Of a stretch of DNA of 5,349 bases, positions 5,296 to 5,349 are shown in pieces. Under the pieces are notes generated by a model that was not told where the DNA came from, ran no database searches, and worked only from the letters and a program-made list of their open reading frames with translations. How positions within the stretch are numbered: the stretch's first letter is position 1; each line of letters starts with the position of its first letter. This DNA comes from an uncultured Ruminococcus sp. (GTDB taxonomy: Bacteria > Bacillota > Clostridia > Oscillospirales > Acutalibacteraceae). Where the stretch lies: NCBI GenBank assembly GCA_900543095.1, contig UQQD01000042.1:1-5349 (forward strand), written 5' to 3'. The translations under genes were made by a program, and so were the position numbers.

Positions 5296-5349
5296 GCGCC
5301 AATAGCTCAGCTGGATAGAGCAACTGCCTTCTAAGCAGTAGGTCAGGGG
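5296..5349 (+). tRNA. tRNA-Arg (anticodon UCU), truncated at the right edge
   Basis: The first 54 nt of a tRNA reading AGA, and possibly AGG, codons. The 5' acceptor strand is GCGCCAA (5296-5302), followed by T8 A9. The D arm is GCTC/GAGC (5305-5308 with 5318-5321) with a GG- and A-containing loop. The anticodon stem is ACTGC/GCAGT (5323-5327 with 5335-5339), with loop CTTCTAA giving anticodon TCT at 5330-5332. The variable loop AGGTC leads into the first strand of the T stem, AGGGG, where the window ends. The rest of the T arm and the 3' acceptor strand are outside. Whether further tRNAs follow cannot be seen. Confidence 0.96.

Noticed and set aside
1..5349. CRISPR array, insertion sequence, toxin-antitoxin or defence island
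   Set aside because: No spaced direct-repeat array, transposase, terminal repeats or defence gene is present. The XRE gene has no partner that would make it an antitoxin or phage repressor.

Overview
The window looks like a housekeeping segment of a Gram-positive Clostridia chromosome. I infer something near Oscillospiraceae/Ruminococcaceae from the proteins, the strong AGGA-type ribosome binding sites, the AT-rich spacers and the RNase P RNA type. Species cannot be fixed from the sequence alone. All coding regions read as intact. I see no mobile element, CRISPR array, phage gene, toxin-antitoxin pair or defence system.

Layout, left to right. (1) 1-263: the 3' two thirds or so of the RNase P RNA gene rnpB, cut by the left edge, followed by a strong terminator and a second hairpin. 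(2) 378-632: an AT-rich gene-free stretch with inverted repeats and a short motif, ACAAGT/ACTTGT, that occurs three times at exactly 39-bp intervals. It precedes a small XRE-family DNA-binding regulator (633-1022). (3) 1023-1171: a promoter and a structured leader, then rpsO (ribosomal protein S15, 1172-1435) and its terminator. (4) 1483-1626: a promoter region, then pnp (polynucleotide phosphorylase, 1627-3834) and its terminator. (5) On the minus strand, converging on pnp, ilvE (branched-chain aminotransferase, 3944-4969), with its own terminator and promoter. (6) 5032-5230: a gene-free stretch holding an orphan plus-strand terminator. (7) A near-consensus promoter drives a tRNA-Arg(UCU) gene (5296 onward) cut by the right edge.

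The rnpB, rpsO and pnp products share an RNA theme: tRNA 5' maturation, ribosome assembly and 3'-to-5' RNA decay. The rpsO-pnp order is a classical bacterial arrangement. Here each gene appears to have its own promoter, with a terminator between them, so coupling would be partial. ilvE is a self-contained convergent unit for branched-chain amino acid metabolism.

Nothing here is a clearly new system. The observations most worth a second look are the structured rpsO leader, which may be an S15 autoregulatory element; the evenly spaced motif before the XRE gene, with a copy inside the rpsO promoter; and the terminator without a gene upstream of tRNA-Arg.
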